From Streptomyces xiaopingdaonensis (GTDB lineage Bacteria > Actinomycetota > Actinomycetes > Streptomycetales > Streptomycetaceae), in contig NZ_AJTQ01000078.1 in the NCBI RefSeq assembly GCF_000262345.1, positions 1 through 64,000 of the forward strand: a stretch of DNA of 64,000 bases. Direction: 5' to 3'. Positions 41,922 to 51,149 of this stretch are shown here, piece by piece. A model generated the notes under the pieces. The model saw nothing but the letters and a program-made list of their open reading frames with translations. It was not told the DNA's origin and did not search any database. Both the position numbers and the translations under genes were made by a program. How positions within the stretch are numbered: position 1 is the first letter of the stretch; each line of letters starts with the position of its first letter.

Positions 41922-44900
41922 GTGACGTCCGTGAGAGTTCGGTTGATCCGTCCGGTGACTGTGCTGTCTGCCGTGTTCGCCCTGTCGGTCGGCTCGACGA
42001 CGGCGGTGGGCGCCGCGGGGGGTTCGCCGTCCGCAGCGGTGGACTCCCCTTCCGGCAAGGACTACGTGAAGCTGGTGAACCCGTGGGTGGAGTCCGACAT
42101 TGCCCGGTTCTTCTACTTCCAGTCGGCGAGCCAGCCGTTCGGGATGGTCAAGTTGCGGCCGGACACCAGCACGTACCAGACCAGGAACAGTGGCTACCAC
42201 CGCAACGAGAACGAGGTGAAGGGGTTCAGCCACCTGCACGACTGGCAGCTTTCCGGAGTGCAGGTGATGCCGACCACCGGCACCGACGTGCCCAAACTCG
42301 AGGGTGACAAGGGTTGGCAGTCGCACGTGGACCACGACAACGGCGAGATCGCCGAACCCGGTTATCACAAACTGCACCTCGACCGGTACGACATCGACGC
42401 CGAACTGACCGCCACCGACCGTGCCGGGCTGCACCGCTACACCTACAACAAGTCCGGACCCGGCGAGATCCTCGTCAACCTCGGCGGCGAGCTGGGCGAG
42501 GCGGTCATGAAGAACGCCAAGGTCACCAAGGTCGGCGACCGCGGAGTCCGGGGTTACGTGGTGCAGCACGGTGAGGGATACGAGAAGACGCACGAGACGA
42601 AGCTGTTCTTCGACATCCGTTTCGACAAGCCGTTTGACTCGCTGCGCGGTTGGACCGACGGCAAGCTCGCCGACGCCGGCAAGCCCATCGAACAGGTCGC
42701 GGGTGACGACACGGGCGTCTACGCCCGTTACGACAACCTGAAGGCCGGCGAGCAGGTCCGGATGAAGGTGGGCCTGTCCCTCACCGGAACGGAAGGGGCG
42801 GCCCGGAACCTGGACAGCGAGCTCCCCGGGTGGGACTTCGAGGCCGTCAAGGAGGCCTCCCAGGAGCGCTGGAACGACATGCTCGGCCGTATCGACGTCT
42901 CCGGCGGCACCCGTCGTCAGCAGGTCAAGTTCTACACCGATCTGTTCCACGCGCTCGCAGGCCGCAGCGCCATCAGTGACGTCGACGGCAGATACATGGA
43001 CGACACCTGGGGCGCCGGCCGGGTCAAGCGGATTCCGCTCGGCAAGGACGGCAAGCCCGAGTTCGCGATGTACAACTACGACGCGCTGTGGCTGACCCAG
43101 TGGAACCTCAACTCCGTGCTGGGACTGGCCTATCCGGAGATCTACTCCAGTCTGGTCAAGTCGCAGTTGCAGATGTACAAGGACGGTGGGCTGCTGCCCC
43201 GCGGACCGGTTGCCGGAAACTACTCGATGGTGATGTCCGGATCCCCGGTGACGTCGTTCATCACCGGCGCCCTCAACAAGGGCATCCGTGATTTCGACGT
43301 CGACCTCGCCTACGAGGCGATGCTCGACGCCCATTCCGTGGGCGGCCTGTTCGACAAGGCGTGGTTCGACTACGAGAACTGGGGGACCGGCGGAATCCGC
43401 GATTACCTCGACCGAGGCCATGTGTCCAACGACACGACAGGACAGGGCGCCGGCCAGACGCTCGAGTACGCACACCAGGACTGGGCGCTTGCCCAACTGG
43501 CGGGAAAGTTGGGCAAGAAGGGGATCAACGCCGCCCAGTACGCCGAGGCCGAAGCATCGTCCGAGCTGGACGAGGCGCACGGCGCGGCCCGTGCCGTCGA
43601 CGGCAGGCCCGGCCGTGCCCCCGACGACCGGCAGTGGGCGTCGGACGGCGAGCGGCAGCCGTGGCTGGAGCTGACCTGGAAGAAGCCGCGTACGCTGCAC
43701 AAGGTCAAGCTCAGCGACCGGCCGGAAGCCGGCAGCGACGTCGGCTCGGGCACGCTCGAGTTCTCCGACGGCTCCAGCGTCGACGTGCGGGACGTCCCGG
43801 CGGACGGCAAGCAGAAGACCGTCGAGTTCGCACCGCGCGAGGTGACGTCGGTGAAGTTCACCGCCACCGGCGGTCAGGGAACGAACGTGGGCCTGAACGA
43901 GTTCGAGGCCTGGGACGACACCGACGTCCACGAATACCTGAAGGAACGATCCACGAACTGGCGCGACCTCTACGACCCGGAGTCGGGATTCATCCGTCCC
44001 AAGAACGCCGACGGAAGCTGGCGCACCCCCTTCGACCCGCTTGCAGACGACGACTTCGTCGAGGCGAACTCGTGGCAGTCCACCTGGTTCACCACGCACG
44101 ACGTGATGGGCATGGCGAACCTCATGGGTGGCGAGGAAACCTACGCCGACAAGCTCAACTACGCCTTCGAGCAGTCGGAGAAGGACGACTTCATCGGCAA
44201 GTACGGCGAGGGTTTCGTCTCCTACGGCAACCAGCCGGGCCTGGAAATGGCCCACCTGTTCAACTACGTGGGCAAGCCATGGCTCTCCCAGCACTGGGTG
44301 CGGCAGGTGAAGGAGAAGACCTACGGCTCCACCGGCACCACCGACGGCTACGGCCACCACGACGAGGACCAGGGCCAGATGGGTTCCCTCAGCGCGCTGA
44401 TGGCCATCGGCCTGTTCGAGGTCACCGGCGGCGGGCACGAGAACCCGGTCTACGACATCACCTCACCGGTCTTCGACGAGATCACCATCGATCTCCACGA
44501 GGACTACTACAAGGGCGACAAGTTCCGGATCGTCACCCACGGCAACTCGGCCGCGAACCAGTACATCCAGAAGGCCGAGCTCGACGGGGAGAGACTCGAC
44601 AACGCCTTCTTCCACCACGACGAATTCGCCGACGGAGGAACACTGGAACTCTGGATGGGCGACAAGCCCGACAAGAACTGGGGTACGAAGCAACTCCCGC
44701 CCTCCGAGTCGAAGTCCGAAGGCCGCACGCCCACCCACGTCTCGGACATCGAGATCGAAGGACCGAGGAAGCTGAGGGAGCCGTACGGTTCGCTGGACCT
44801 CGACGCCACCGTCGAACCCGACGACGCGAACCTCAAGGAAGTGTCGTGGAAGGTCACAGAGCCCGACGGTTCACCGACGAAGAAGGCGACCATCGACCAC

Positions 44901-45755
44901 GACGGAAAGCTGACCGCCAACCACCGCAGCGGAAAGGTGCGGGTGACCGCCCGCTCGGCCGACAGCGGTGACGCACGGACCTCTGCCCTCATCGCGCTCG
45001 ACCTCGACGTCGAGCTGCTCCGCGGCAACGCCGCCTGCCGGCCGGACGTCGAGGCCACCGCATCGTCGGAATACAGCGACGAGTACCCGGCAACGAACGT
45101 GTACGACGGCTGCGAGGGCGAGAACGACGGCCAGAACGGTGACGGTAGTTGGGGCTCGGACGACGACTGGGCCTCGAAGGGCGAACGCGAACCGTGGGTC
45201 CGACTCGACTGGTCCGAAAAGATCCGCGCGGACCGGATCGTGCTGTCCGACCGCGAGACCGTGGACGACATCAAGGGCGGTGTGCTCACCTTTTCCGACG
45301 GCAGCGAAATCCGTGTCGACGACATTCCGGCGGGGGGCTCCAAGAAGGTCACGTTCGGCATGAAGACCTTCGACTGGGTCCGCTTCACAGGCGAGGGCGG
45401 CGGCGAAGGCAACAACGGACTCCGCGAGTTGGAGGTGCACTCCGTACCCTCGGCCCCCGACGCCCCCACCCGGGTGGCTGCCGAGCCCGCGGACGGCGGC
45501 GCGACCGTCACCTGGAAGGCACCGGAGTTCGACGGCGGCGCCCCGATCACCGGTTACCTGGTCACGCCCCACCGCAACGGCGAGGCACTGCACCCGATCC
45601 GCGTGGGGGCGCACGCCACCCGCGCAAAGGTGCCGGGCCTCGACACCGGTGAGCGCTACACCTTCACCGTCACCGCCCGCACGATGGCCGGCCCCGGCGA
45701 AGCAAGCGAGCCCAGCGATCCGATCACCCCCGGCCGGGGTCGAGGCGGCCGATGA
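41922..45755 (+). CDS. Secreted GH92 alpha-mannosidase with two galactose-binding-like modules
   Basis: A 1277-residue exported protein. After a Sec signal peptide (ending near AVGAAGG) comes the GH92 beta-sandwich (VNPWVESDIARFFYF) and the helical barrel (LFHALAGRSAISDVDGRYMD, YDALWLTQWNLNS, HDEDQGQMGSLSALMA). A discoidin-like module is inserted inside the barrel at about 536-661, and a second, similar copy is at about 1040-1173; both share the pattern W-A-S-x-G-E-R-x-P-W and L-S-D-R. An Ig-like segment (about 936-1020) precedes the second copy and a fibronectin type III domain ends the protein. It should release mannose from alpha-1,2-linked mannans or glycoproteins outside the cell. GTG at 41922 or 41931 may be used. 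Confidence 0.9.
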   Translation: MTSVRVRLIRPVTVLSAVFALSVGSTTAVGAAGGSPSAAVDSPSGKDYVKLVNPWVESDIARFFYFQSASQPFGMVKLRPDTSTYQTRNSGYHRNENEVKGFSHLHDWQLSGVQVMPTTGTDVPKLEGDKGWQSHVDHDNGEIAEPGYHKLHLDRYDIDAELTATDRAGLHRYTYNKSGPGEILVNLGGELGEAVMKNAKVTKVGDRGVRGYVVQHGEGYEKTHETKLFFDIRFDKPFDSLRGWTDGKLADAGKPIEQVAGDDTGVYARYDNLKAGEQVRMKVGLSLTGTEGAARNLDSELPGWDFEAVKEASQERWNDMLGRIDVSGGTRRQQVKFYTDLFHALAGRSAISDVDGRYMDDTWGAGRVKRIPLGKDGKPEFAMYNYDALWLTQWNLNSVLGLAYPEIYSSLVKSQLQMYKDGGLLPRGPVAGNYSMVMSGSPVTSFITGALNKGIRDFDVDLAYEAMLDAHSVGGLFDKAWFDYENWGTGGIRDYLDRGHVSNDTTGQGAGQTLEYAHQDWALAQLAGKLGKKGINAAQYAEAEASSELDEAHGAARAVDGRPGRAPDDRQWASDGERQPWLELTWKKPRTLHKVKLSDRPEAGSDVGSGTLEFSDGSSVDVRDVPADGKQKTVEFAPREVTSVKFTATGGQGTNVGLNEFEAWDDTDVHEYLKERSTNWRDLYDPESGFIRPKNADGSWRTPFDPLADDDFVEANSWQSTWFTTHDVMGMANLMGGEETYADKLNYAFEQSEKDDFIGKYGEGFVSYGNQPGLEMAHLFNYVGKPWLSQHWVRQVKEKTYGSTGTTDGYGHHDEDQGQMGSLSALMAIGLFEVTGGGHENPVYDITSPVFDEITIDLHEDYYKGDKFRIVTHGNSAANQYIQKAELDGERLDNAFFHHDEFADGGTLELWMGDKPDKNWGTKQLPPSESKSEGRTPTHVSDIEIEGPRKLREPYGSLDLDATVEPDDANLKEVSWKVTEPDGSPTKKATIDHDGKLTANHRSGKVRVTARSADSGDARTSALIALDLDVELLRGNAACRPDVEATASSEYSDEYPATNVYDGCEGENDGQNGDGSWGSDDDWASKGEREPWVRLDWSEKIRADRIVLSDRETVDDIKGGVLTFSDGSEIRVDDIPAGGSKKVTFGMKTFDWVRFTGEGGGEGNNGLRELEVHSVPSAPDAPTRVAAEPADGGATVTWKAPEFDGGAPITGYLVTPHRNGEALHPIRVGAHATRAKVPGLDTGERYTFTVTARTMAGPGEASEPSDPITPGRGRGGR

Positions 45756-45776
45756 GGAGCACGCAGTCCTGGTGAA

Positions 45777-45809
45777 CATCGTTGCGGTACCCCTGGTGCC
45801 GCAACGATG
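45777..45809. terminator. Bidirectional terminator hairpin
   Basis: CATCGTTGCGGTACC pairs with GGTGCCGCAACGATG (one G-T pair) over a three-base loop, 21 bases past the GH92 stop and between convergent genes. Confidence 0.75.
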
Positions 45810-45976
45810 GCCTGCCCTCGGACAGCGCCCGCGTCGCCGCACGGCTCCGGCCGGCGGGCTCGTCGAGCGTCGTCTCGCGAGTCACCGGTCGGGGCCGAGA
45901 GCAGGACCCGATTTTCCGGGTCGAGGCCGGAGGGCCGAGACGGCCGGTGGCCCGCGGAGCTGCCCAACCCCGCCGA

Positions 45977-47665
45977 TCAGCCGGGCAGCAGATGGTGTCG
46001 GTCGCCCGTGATGCGGTATGCCAGGTGAGGGTGTGCGGTCGACGGGTCGTGGGTGTCGTCCGGGTAGGCCAGGCCCCGTTGGCCGGGGCCGGCGAAGGAG
46101 CACACGCCCGCCACCCCCCGGTAAGGGACGGTCCGCAGGTGCTGCTGGACCGCGCGGTGGTTCCACGGCCGGTCCACACTCGCCCAGGCCGCCGCCAGCG
46201 CGTGCACCAAGTCGTAGTGGACGGCCGCTGCGCCGAGCCCCGGGTCGCCGCCGTAGGAGGCGCGGTAGCGCTGTGCGAACGCGGCGGCCTGCGGGGTGTC
46301 GTGCACCCCGACGATGGTGGACCACACCAGTCCCTGGGACAGCTTGCCCAGCCGCTCGGTGAATCCCGGCGCAGTCGGAGCCCAGGCCGTGTGCACCAGT
46401 GTGCGGGTGCGCAGCGCGACCGTCGTCATGAGGAAGTCCCGCAGCGCGTGCTCCGGCAGCACCGACAAGAAGACCGCGGCGGGGTCGGCGCGCTCCAAGC
46501 GCTGCGCGACCGCGTCCCAAGCCGTGTGCTGCTCGTCGACGCGCTCCACCAAGGCCAAGTCCCACCCGGCCCGCTCCACCGCCCGTGCCAGCCCGTCGAC
46601 GAAGACGTCGTCGAAGGTGCTGCGGCGCAGCAGCAGCGCCAGCCGCCTGGCGCGCGGACGCCACGCCCTCGAAGCCTCCAGGACGCGCAGCGTACGCAGG
46701 AACCCGTACAGATACGCGTTCTCGTCGGCGCAGGCCTGGAAGACATGGCTCAGCGTGTGCGGGTCGCGGTCGACGGCCGCCGCCAGTGCCGGCGCGATCA
46801 TCGAGTGCAGCACCGGCGTCCCCGGCCCCGCCGCACGGGCAACAGCGGAGGGGACCGCGGTGCCCTGGAAGTTGCCCAGCAACACGGCGTTCGCGCCCGC
46901 CTCGGCGAGGGTGCCCACCGCGTGCGCGAGCCGGTCAGCCGTGGCCTCCACCGCCGTGTACCGCACAGCGCGCCCGGCGAGGCCGCGCTCCTCCAGCTCG
47001 CGCAGTGCAAGCAGCGCTCCCTGGCGCATCGGCCGCTGGTCCGTCACGCCCGCCGCCGAACCAGCCGGGTAGACCAGGCCCACTGTGATCGGCTGCCGTT
47101 CCGGCCCGGTCCGCGCCGGGACGTTCCGCACGGGCGCCTTCAGCAGTTCGGCCAGAGCGGGCGGGAGCACGAGGTCGTCGGTGGGGACCGGCAGGGTGTG
47201 GGCCCGCAGTGCGGTGATCATCGTGGCGACGGCCGCCCGGGACCTCAGGCCGCTCTTGGCCAGGACGTGCTCCGTGTGCGTGGCAGCGGTAGTGCGCGAG
47301 CAGCCCAGCGCGCCCGCAATCTCGGGTGTCGTCAGACCGCCGGCCATGCACGTGGCCACCTGCAGCTCCCGTCCGGTCAGTCCGAACGGGGGCGTTGCCG
47401 GCTGCGCCTCCAGACGCACTGTGCGCGGTGGCCCACCGGTGCTCTCCACGGTGATCCGCATCAGCGACGAGCCGCGGACGTCCAGGAACCCCACCGGTTC
47501 GTCCTCGGCGCGGGACAGAGCGCGGCCGGCGATCTCTTCCAGGTGGGGACGGGCGGCGAAGAAGCCGCTGTCGGAAACGTAGCGACGACCGGCCGCCGTG
47601 ATCTCCATGAAGCGGCGCTCGGGCGAGGGAGGAGAGGGCGAGGAACGTGCGGTGGTGTCGGGCAT
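45977..47665 (-). CDS. LuxR-type regulator with periplasmic-binding-protein-like sensor
   Basis: A 562-residue protein. Residues 1-95 are a small unassigned domain; a LuxR HTH follows (FGLTGRELQVATCMAGGLTTPEIAGALGCSRTTAATH, about 93-130), and residues 190-562 match receptor-type ligand-binding proteins of the branched-chain amino acid/amide ABC class (ITVGLVYPAGSA, GALLALRELEERGLAGRAV, GVHDTPQAAAFAQRYRASYGGDPG). No signal peptide or membrane segment is seen, so the sensor is cytosolic. It probably senses an amide or amino-acid-like compound and controls the divergent operon starting at 47911, which contains an amide-hydrolase-like enzyme. Confidence 0.85.
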   Translation of the reverse strand: MPDTTARSSPSPPSPERRFMEITAAGRRYVSDSGFFAARPHLEEIAGRALSRAEDEPVGFLDVRGSSLMRITVESTGGPPRTVRLEAQPATPPFGLTGRELQVATCMAGGLTTPEIAGALGCSRTTAATHTEHVLAKSGLRSRAAVATMITALRAHTLPVPTDDLVLPPALAELLKAPVRNVPARTGPERQPITVGLVYPAGSAAGVTDQRPMRQGALLALRELEERGLAGRAVRYTAVEATADRLAHAVGTLAEAGANAVLLGNFQGTAVPSAVARAAGPGTPVLHSMIAPALAAAVDRDPHTLSHVFQACADENAYLYGFLRTLRVLEASRAWRPRARRLALLLRRSTFDDVFVDGLARAVERAGWDLALVERVDEQHTAWDAVAQRLERADPAAVFLSVLPEHALRDFLMTTVALRTRTLVHTAWAPTAPGFTERLGKLSQGLVWSTIVGVHDTPQAAAFAQRYRASYGGDPGLGAAAVHYDLVHALAAAWASVDRPWNHRAVQQHLRTVPYRGVAGVCSFAGPGQRGLAYPDDTHDPSTAHPHLAYRITGDRHHLLPG

Positions 47666-47836
47666 GAAGGCGTGCTCTCCGGTCCGGCCGGGGCGGAAGC
47701 CGTCCAGGAAGTTGCCCGGGCCCAGCCACCGCGCATGCTGCTGGGGTCTCCGTCGGCGAGTTTAGGCCGACCTCGGTACCGCCTCAAGGAAAGCGTCCGC
47801 CCGCGACCCGCAGAGCACGCCCGGGCGCCGGCGCAC

Positions 47837-47854
47837 ATCGGGCAGATGCCCGAT
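47837..47854. promoter_or_regulatory. Inverted repeat in the divergent promoter region
   Basis: ATCGGGC and GCCCGAT flank AGAT, 57 bases before the SDR start and 172 bases upstream of the LuxR-type gene start. Position and symmetry suit an operator for the regulator. Confidence 0.5.
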
Positions 47855-47910
47855 CCCCGCGGCTCGTCCCCCGCCTACGGTGATCCGCACTTCGAAGGGA
47901 AGGATGCACC

Positions 47911-48639
47911 GTGACGTTGCGCAACAAGGTCCTCGTGGTCACCGGAGCCGCCCGCGGGCTGGGCGCGGCCGTGGCCGACCGCCTCCAGACGGCGGGGGCC
48001 CACGTGATCCGGGCCGACCGGTCCTTCCCCGGCGACGACTGGCCGGACCGCGTCGCTCTGGACGTCGCCGACGCGGACAGTTGGGAGCGTCTCGCCGCCC
48101 GGGTCCGGGAGCGCGCCGGCCGCCTCGACGTCCTCATCAACAACGCAGGCATCAGCGCCCGCGCCGATGTGGTCGGCACCGACGACGAGGACTTCGCCCG
48201 CATCCTGCGGGTCAACGTGTGGGGCGTGTGGCGCGGAATCAAGACGTTCGCCGACGATCTCGCCGCCACCGGTGGCTGCGTCATCAACGTCGGCTCCGTC
48301 TACGGCGCCACCACCGCTCCTCCGTCGCAGGTGTCCCCCTCCTCCGTCGCGTACCAGGCCAGCAAGGCGGCCGTGCACCAGATCACCAAGGTCGCGGCCG
48401 TGGAACTGGCACCACGCGGTGTCCGGGTCAACGCCGTCCTTCCCGGGGTCTTCCGCACCGAACTGCTCGCCGACCTTCCGCCCGACGAGTTCCAAGTCCG
48501 CGTCGGCGGCGCCCCGTTGGACCGGCCCGGCGAGAGCGCCGAACTGGGACCGGTGGTGGAACTCCTGGCCGGCCCGGGGGCCTCGTTCGTCACCGGCGCA
48601 CTCATCCCCGTGGACGGCGGCTACCTCGCGGCCTCCTAG
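47911..48639 (+). CDS. Short-chain dehydrogenase/reductase
   Basis: A 242-residue classical SDR: TGAARGLG at residues 11-18, NNAG in the middle, catalytic Ser in NVGSVYG and YQASK. The C-terminal PVDGGYLAAS is the usual end. It is the first gene of a five-gene operon (SDR, MHS-type MFS, C45 peptidase-like, polysaccharide-deacetylase-fold, SDR) divergent from the LuxR-type sensor. It probably oxidises or reduces an alcohol or ketone intermediate of the catabolic route that the operon encodes. Confidence 0.9.
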   Translation: MTLRNKVLVVTGAARGLGAAVADRLQTAGAHVIRADRSFPGDDWPDRVALDVADADSWERLAARVRERAGRLDVLINNAGISARADVVGTDDEDFARILRVNVWGVWRGIKTFADDLAATGGCVINVGSVYGATTAPPSQVSPSSVAYQASKAAVHQITKVAAVELAPRGVRVNAVLPGVFRTELLADLPPDEFQVRVGGAPLDRPGESAELGPVVELLAGPGASFVTGALIPVDGGYLAAS

Positions 48640-48691
48640 AGGGCCTCGCCACTCGCCAACCCCCTTCCTCAAACCACTTCCAGGAGGCGCC

Positions 48692-49993
48692 GTGTCAACA
48701 TCGACGAACGCGGTGAGCGCACCGCCCACCAGCCTGCGACAGCATCGGCGCGCGCTTGCCGCGAGCAGCGTCGGCAATCTCATGGAGCAGTACGACAACC
48801 TCGTCTACGCGTATTCGGCGACCGTTCTCGGTGCGCTGTTCTTTCCCAGCGAGAACGACGCCGTGGGAGTGCTGTCCACCTTCGCGGTCTTCGCCGTCGG
48901 CTTCTTCGCACGGCCGCTGGGCACCATCGTCTTCGGGCACATCGGGGACCGCCTCGGCCGCCGTCCCGCCCTGGTCCTCAGCGTCGTGGTGATGGGGCTG
49001 GCCACCGCGTTGATCGGCTGCCTGCCCACCTACGACTCCATCGGTGCCCTCGCCCCCGTCCTGCTCGTCGTCCTGCGCCTGTTCCAGGGCTTCGCGGTAG
49101 CGGGTGAATGGGCCGGCTCGGCCGCCATGCTCGTCGAGTTCGCTCCGCCCGGACGGCGCGGTGTCTTCGGCAGCTTCAACCAGGTCAGCACCGCGGCGGG
49201 CTTCCTCGTCGCAGCGGCCGTCGTCGCCGCGAACTCGGCCGTCTTCAGCGACGAAGCCATGCTCGCGTACGGCTGGCGCGTGCCGTTCCTGCTGGGCGGG
49301 ATCACCGCCGCCGTCGCCGTGCTGCTGCGCATGGGCCTCGAGGAGACACCGGCCTTCGTGGAGGACGAGGAGGCCGGGGCCCGCCGCAGCCCGCTGCGGA
49401 CCGCTTTCGCGCAGCAGAAGACCGCCATGTTCCAGGGCTTCTGCTTCACCGTCGGCTGGACCGTCGCCTACTTCTTCTTCCTCACCTACCTGCCCACCTA
49501 CCTGCGTACCGAGGCCGGTATCGACCCCGACGTCGTGAGCGTCTCCAACCTGGTCGGCACGGGAGTGCTCACCGTCTCCATCGCGCTGTTCGGGCTGTGG
49601 TCCGACCGGATCGGCCGCAAGAGGCTCCTGCTGGTCGGCTCGGGAGGCTTCGTCGTCCTGTCGTTCCCTGTGATGATGCTGTTCGGGACCGGCCACGCCG
49701 CCGCCGTCTACATCGGGCAGATACTCATCGCGCTGACACTCGCCTGTTTCTCCGGCCCCGGCCCGGCCGCTCTCGCCGAGCTCTTTCCCACGTCCGTGCG
49801 GTACTCGGCGCTGGGCATCGGCTACAACTTCTCCGTCATGGCCTTCGGCGGCACCGCCGCCTTCATCGCCTCCGGCATCGTTGCCGCCACCGGTGTCCCT
49901 CTCGCCGTCGCGGCACTGCCCGCCGCTGCCGCCCTCGTCACTTTCCTCACCGTGTGCACCATGCCCGAGTCCTACCGCTCCCCGCTGCGTTGA
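48692..49993 (+). CDS. MFS transporter of the metabolite:H+ symporter (MHS) type
   Basis: A 433-residue 12-helix transporter. SSVGNLMEQYDNLVYAYSATVLGALFF in helix 1, GFFARPLGTIVFGHIGDRLGRR and RLFQGFAVAGEWAGSAAMLVE are the signatures of the MHS family (ProP, KgtP, ShiA), which takes up organic acids, betaines and aromatic acids. It starts at a GTG eight bases after AGGAGG. As the second gene of the operon it probably imports the substrate of the C45 and deacetylase-like enzymes. Confidence 0.92.
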   Translation: MSTSTNAVSAPPTSLRQHRRALAASSVGNLMEQYDNLVYAYSATVLGALFFPSENDAVGVLSTFAVFAVGFFARPLGTIVFGHIGDRLGRRPALVLSVVVMGLATALIGCLPTYDSIGALAPVLLVVLRLFQGFAVAGEWAGSAAMLVEFAPPGRRGVFGSFNQVSTAAGFLVAAAVVAANSAVFSDEAMLAYGWRVPFLLGGITAAVAVLLRMGLEETPAFVEDEEAGARRSPLRTAFAQQKTAMFQGFCFTVGWTVAYFFFLTYLPTYLRTEAGIDPDVVSVSNLVGTGVLTVSIALFGLWSDRIGRKRLLLVGSGGFVVLSFPVMMLFGTGHAAAVYIGQILIALTLACFSGPGPAALAELFPTSVRYSALGIGYNFSVMAFGGTAAFIASGIVAATGVPLAVAALPAAAALVTFLTVCTMPESYRSPLR

Positions 49994-50006
49994 AAGGAAC
50001 CGCGCC

Positions 50007-51149
50007 ATGACCACCCGCCCCGCCCTGGTCGCCGTCCAAGGCGACCACCACGACATGGGCGAGCAACTCGGCTCGCGCACCGCGGACATGATCGCCCGAA
50101 ACCTGGACGCCTACCACGCACGCTTCCGCCACCAGGCCGGTCTCGCCGACGCGGACATCGACCGCTGGGGACACCGCTACTACGAGGTGGCCCGCGCCTA
50201 CGACCCGGCCATCGCCGCGATGCTCGAGGGCATGGCCGTCGGCTCAGGACAGAGCGTCCACCGGCTCGCCGCGCTCAACGCACGCACCGAACTCCTCTAC
50301 GGCACCGGCTACCGCGACGAAGGCTGCACCTCGCTGTCGGTACTGCCGACCCGGACGGCCGACGGCCACACGCTGCTCGCCCAGAACTGGGACTGGCATC
50401 CCGAACAGGCCGACGTGACCTTCCTGCTCGCCACCCGCGACACCACCGGGTTCACCGCGCTGTCACTGACCGAGGCGGGGATGCTCGCCAAGAGCGGCCT
50501 GAACTCCGCCGGACTCGGCATCTGCGCCAACCTGTTGGTCTCCGACCGCGACACCGGCGGCGACGGCGTTCCCTACCACTTCCTGCTGCGCGGCGCGTTG
50601 AACGCGCCGACCATGTCCAAGGCGCACCGCAAACTGCTGCCCGTGAAGCGCATCTCCTCGGGCAACATCATGCTCGCCGACGCCGTGGGCGAAGCCGTCG
50701 ACTTCGAACTCGCACCCGATGTCTTCGCGACCCTGCTGCCCGAGGACGGCCTGCTCACCCACGCCAACCACTTCATCGCCGACCTGCCGCTGACCGACCT
50801 GAAGGGCGCCACCAGCGCGCTCACCCAGCTCCGCCCCAGCCGCGCCCGCCATCTGCTCGCCCCCGCGGCGGCCGCCGGCACCGTGCGTCCTGCCGACGTC
50901 GTCGCGGTCCTGCGGGACGACTGGTCCCACCCGGACGGGATCTGCCGCTACCCCGACGCGGACGTACCGCTCGCCGACCAGGTCTGCACCGTCTACTCCG
51001 TGGTCATGGACCTCAGCGCGCGGACCTTCTGGATCGCCCCCGGCCCGCCCCGCGAGCATGCCTACACCCGGTGGGACCTGGACACCCTCTTCGACCACGG
51101 CGCCGAACCCGCCGTCGACTTCCCCCCGGAGGTGCCCGCCGATGCCTGA
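50007..51149 (+). CDS. C45-type (acyl-CoA:6-APA acyltransferase-like) Ntn-hydrolase
   Basis: A 380-residue protein of peptidase family C45, whose founding member is isopenicillin N acyltransferase. The autocatalytic nucleophile is the Cys in DEGCTSLSV at about residue 109, followed by TLLAQNWDWHPEQ, and LTEAGMLAKSGLNSAGLGI and ANHF are typical of the Ntn fold. Most bacterial members hydrolyse amide bonds of small N-acyl compounds. GAAAGGAAC precedes the ATG at 50007. Its stop overlaps the next gene by eight bases. In this operon it probably hydrolyses an imported amide. Confidence 0.85.
   Translation: MTTRPALVAVQGDHHDMGEQLGSRTADMIARNLDAYHARFRHQAGLADADIDRWGHRYYEVARAYDPAIAAMLEGMAVGSGQSVHRLAALNARTELLYGTGYRDEGCTSLSVLPTRTADGHTLLAQNWDWHPEQADVTFLLATRDTTGFTALSLTEAGMLAKSGLNSAGLGICANLLVSDRDTGGDGVPYHFLLRGALNAPTMSKAHRKLLPVKRISSGNIMLADAVGEAVDFELAPDVFATLLPEDGLLTHANHFIADLPLTDLKGATSALTQLRPSRARHLLAPAAAAGTVRPADVVAVLRDDWSHPDGICRYPDADVPLADQVCTVYSVVMDLSARTFWIAPGPPREHAYTRWDLDTLFDHGAEPAVDFPPEVPADA

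Noticed and set aside
41550..44438. A 962-codon minus-strand frame across GH92
   Set aside because: It is low-complexity and antisense to a gene with clear signal peptide and catalytic motifs.
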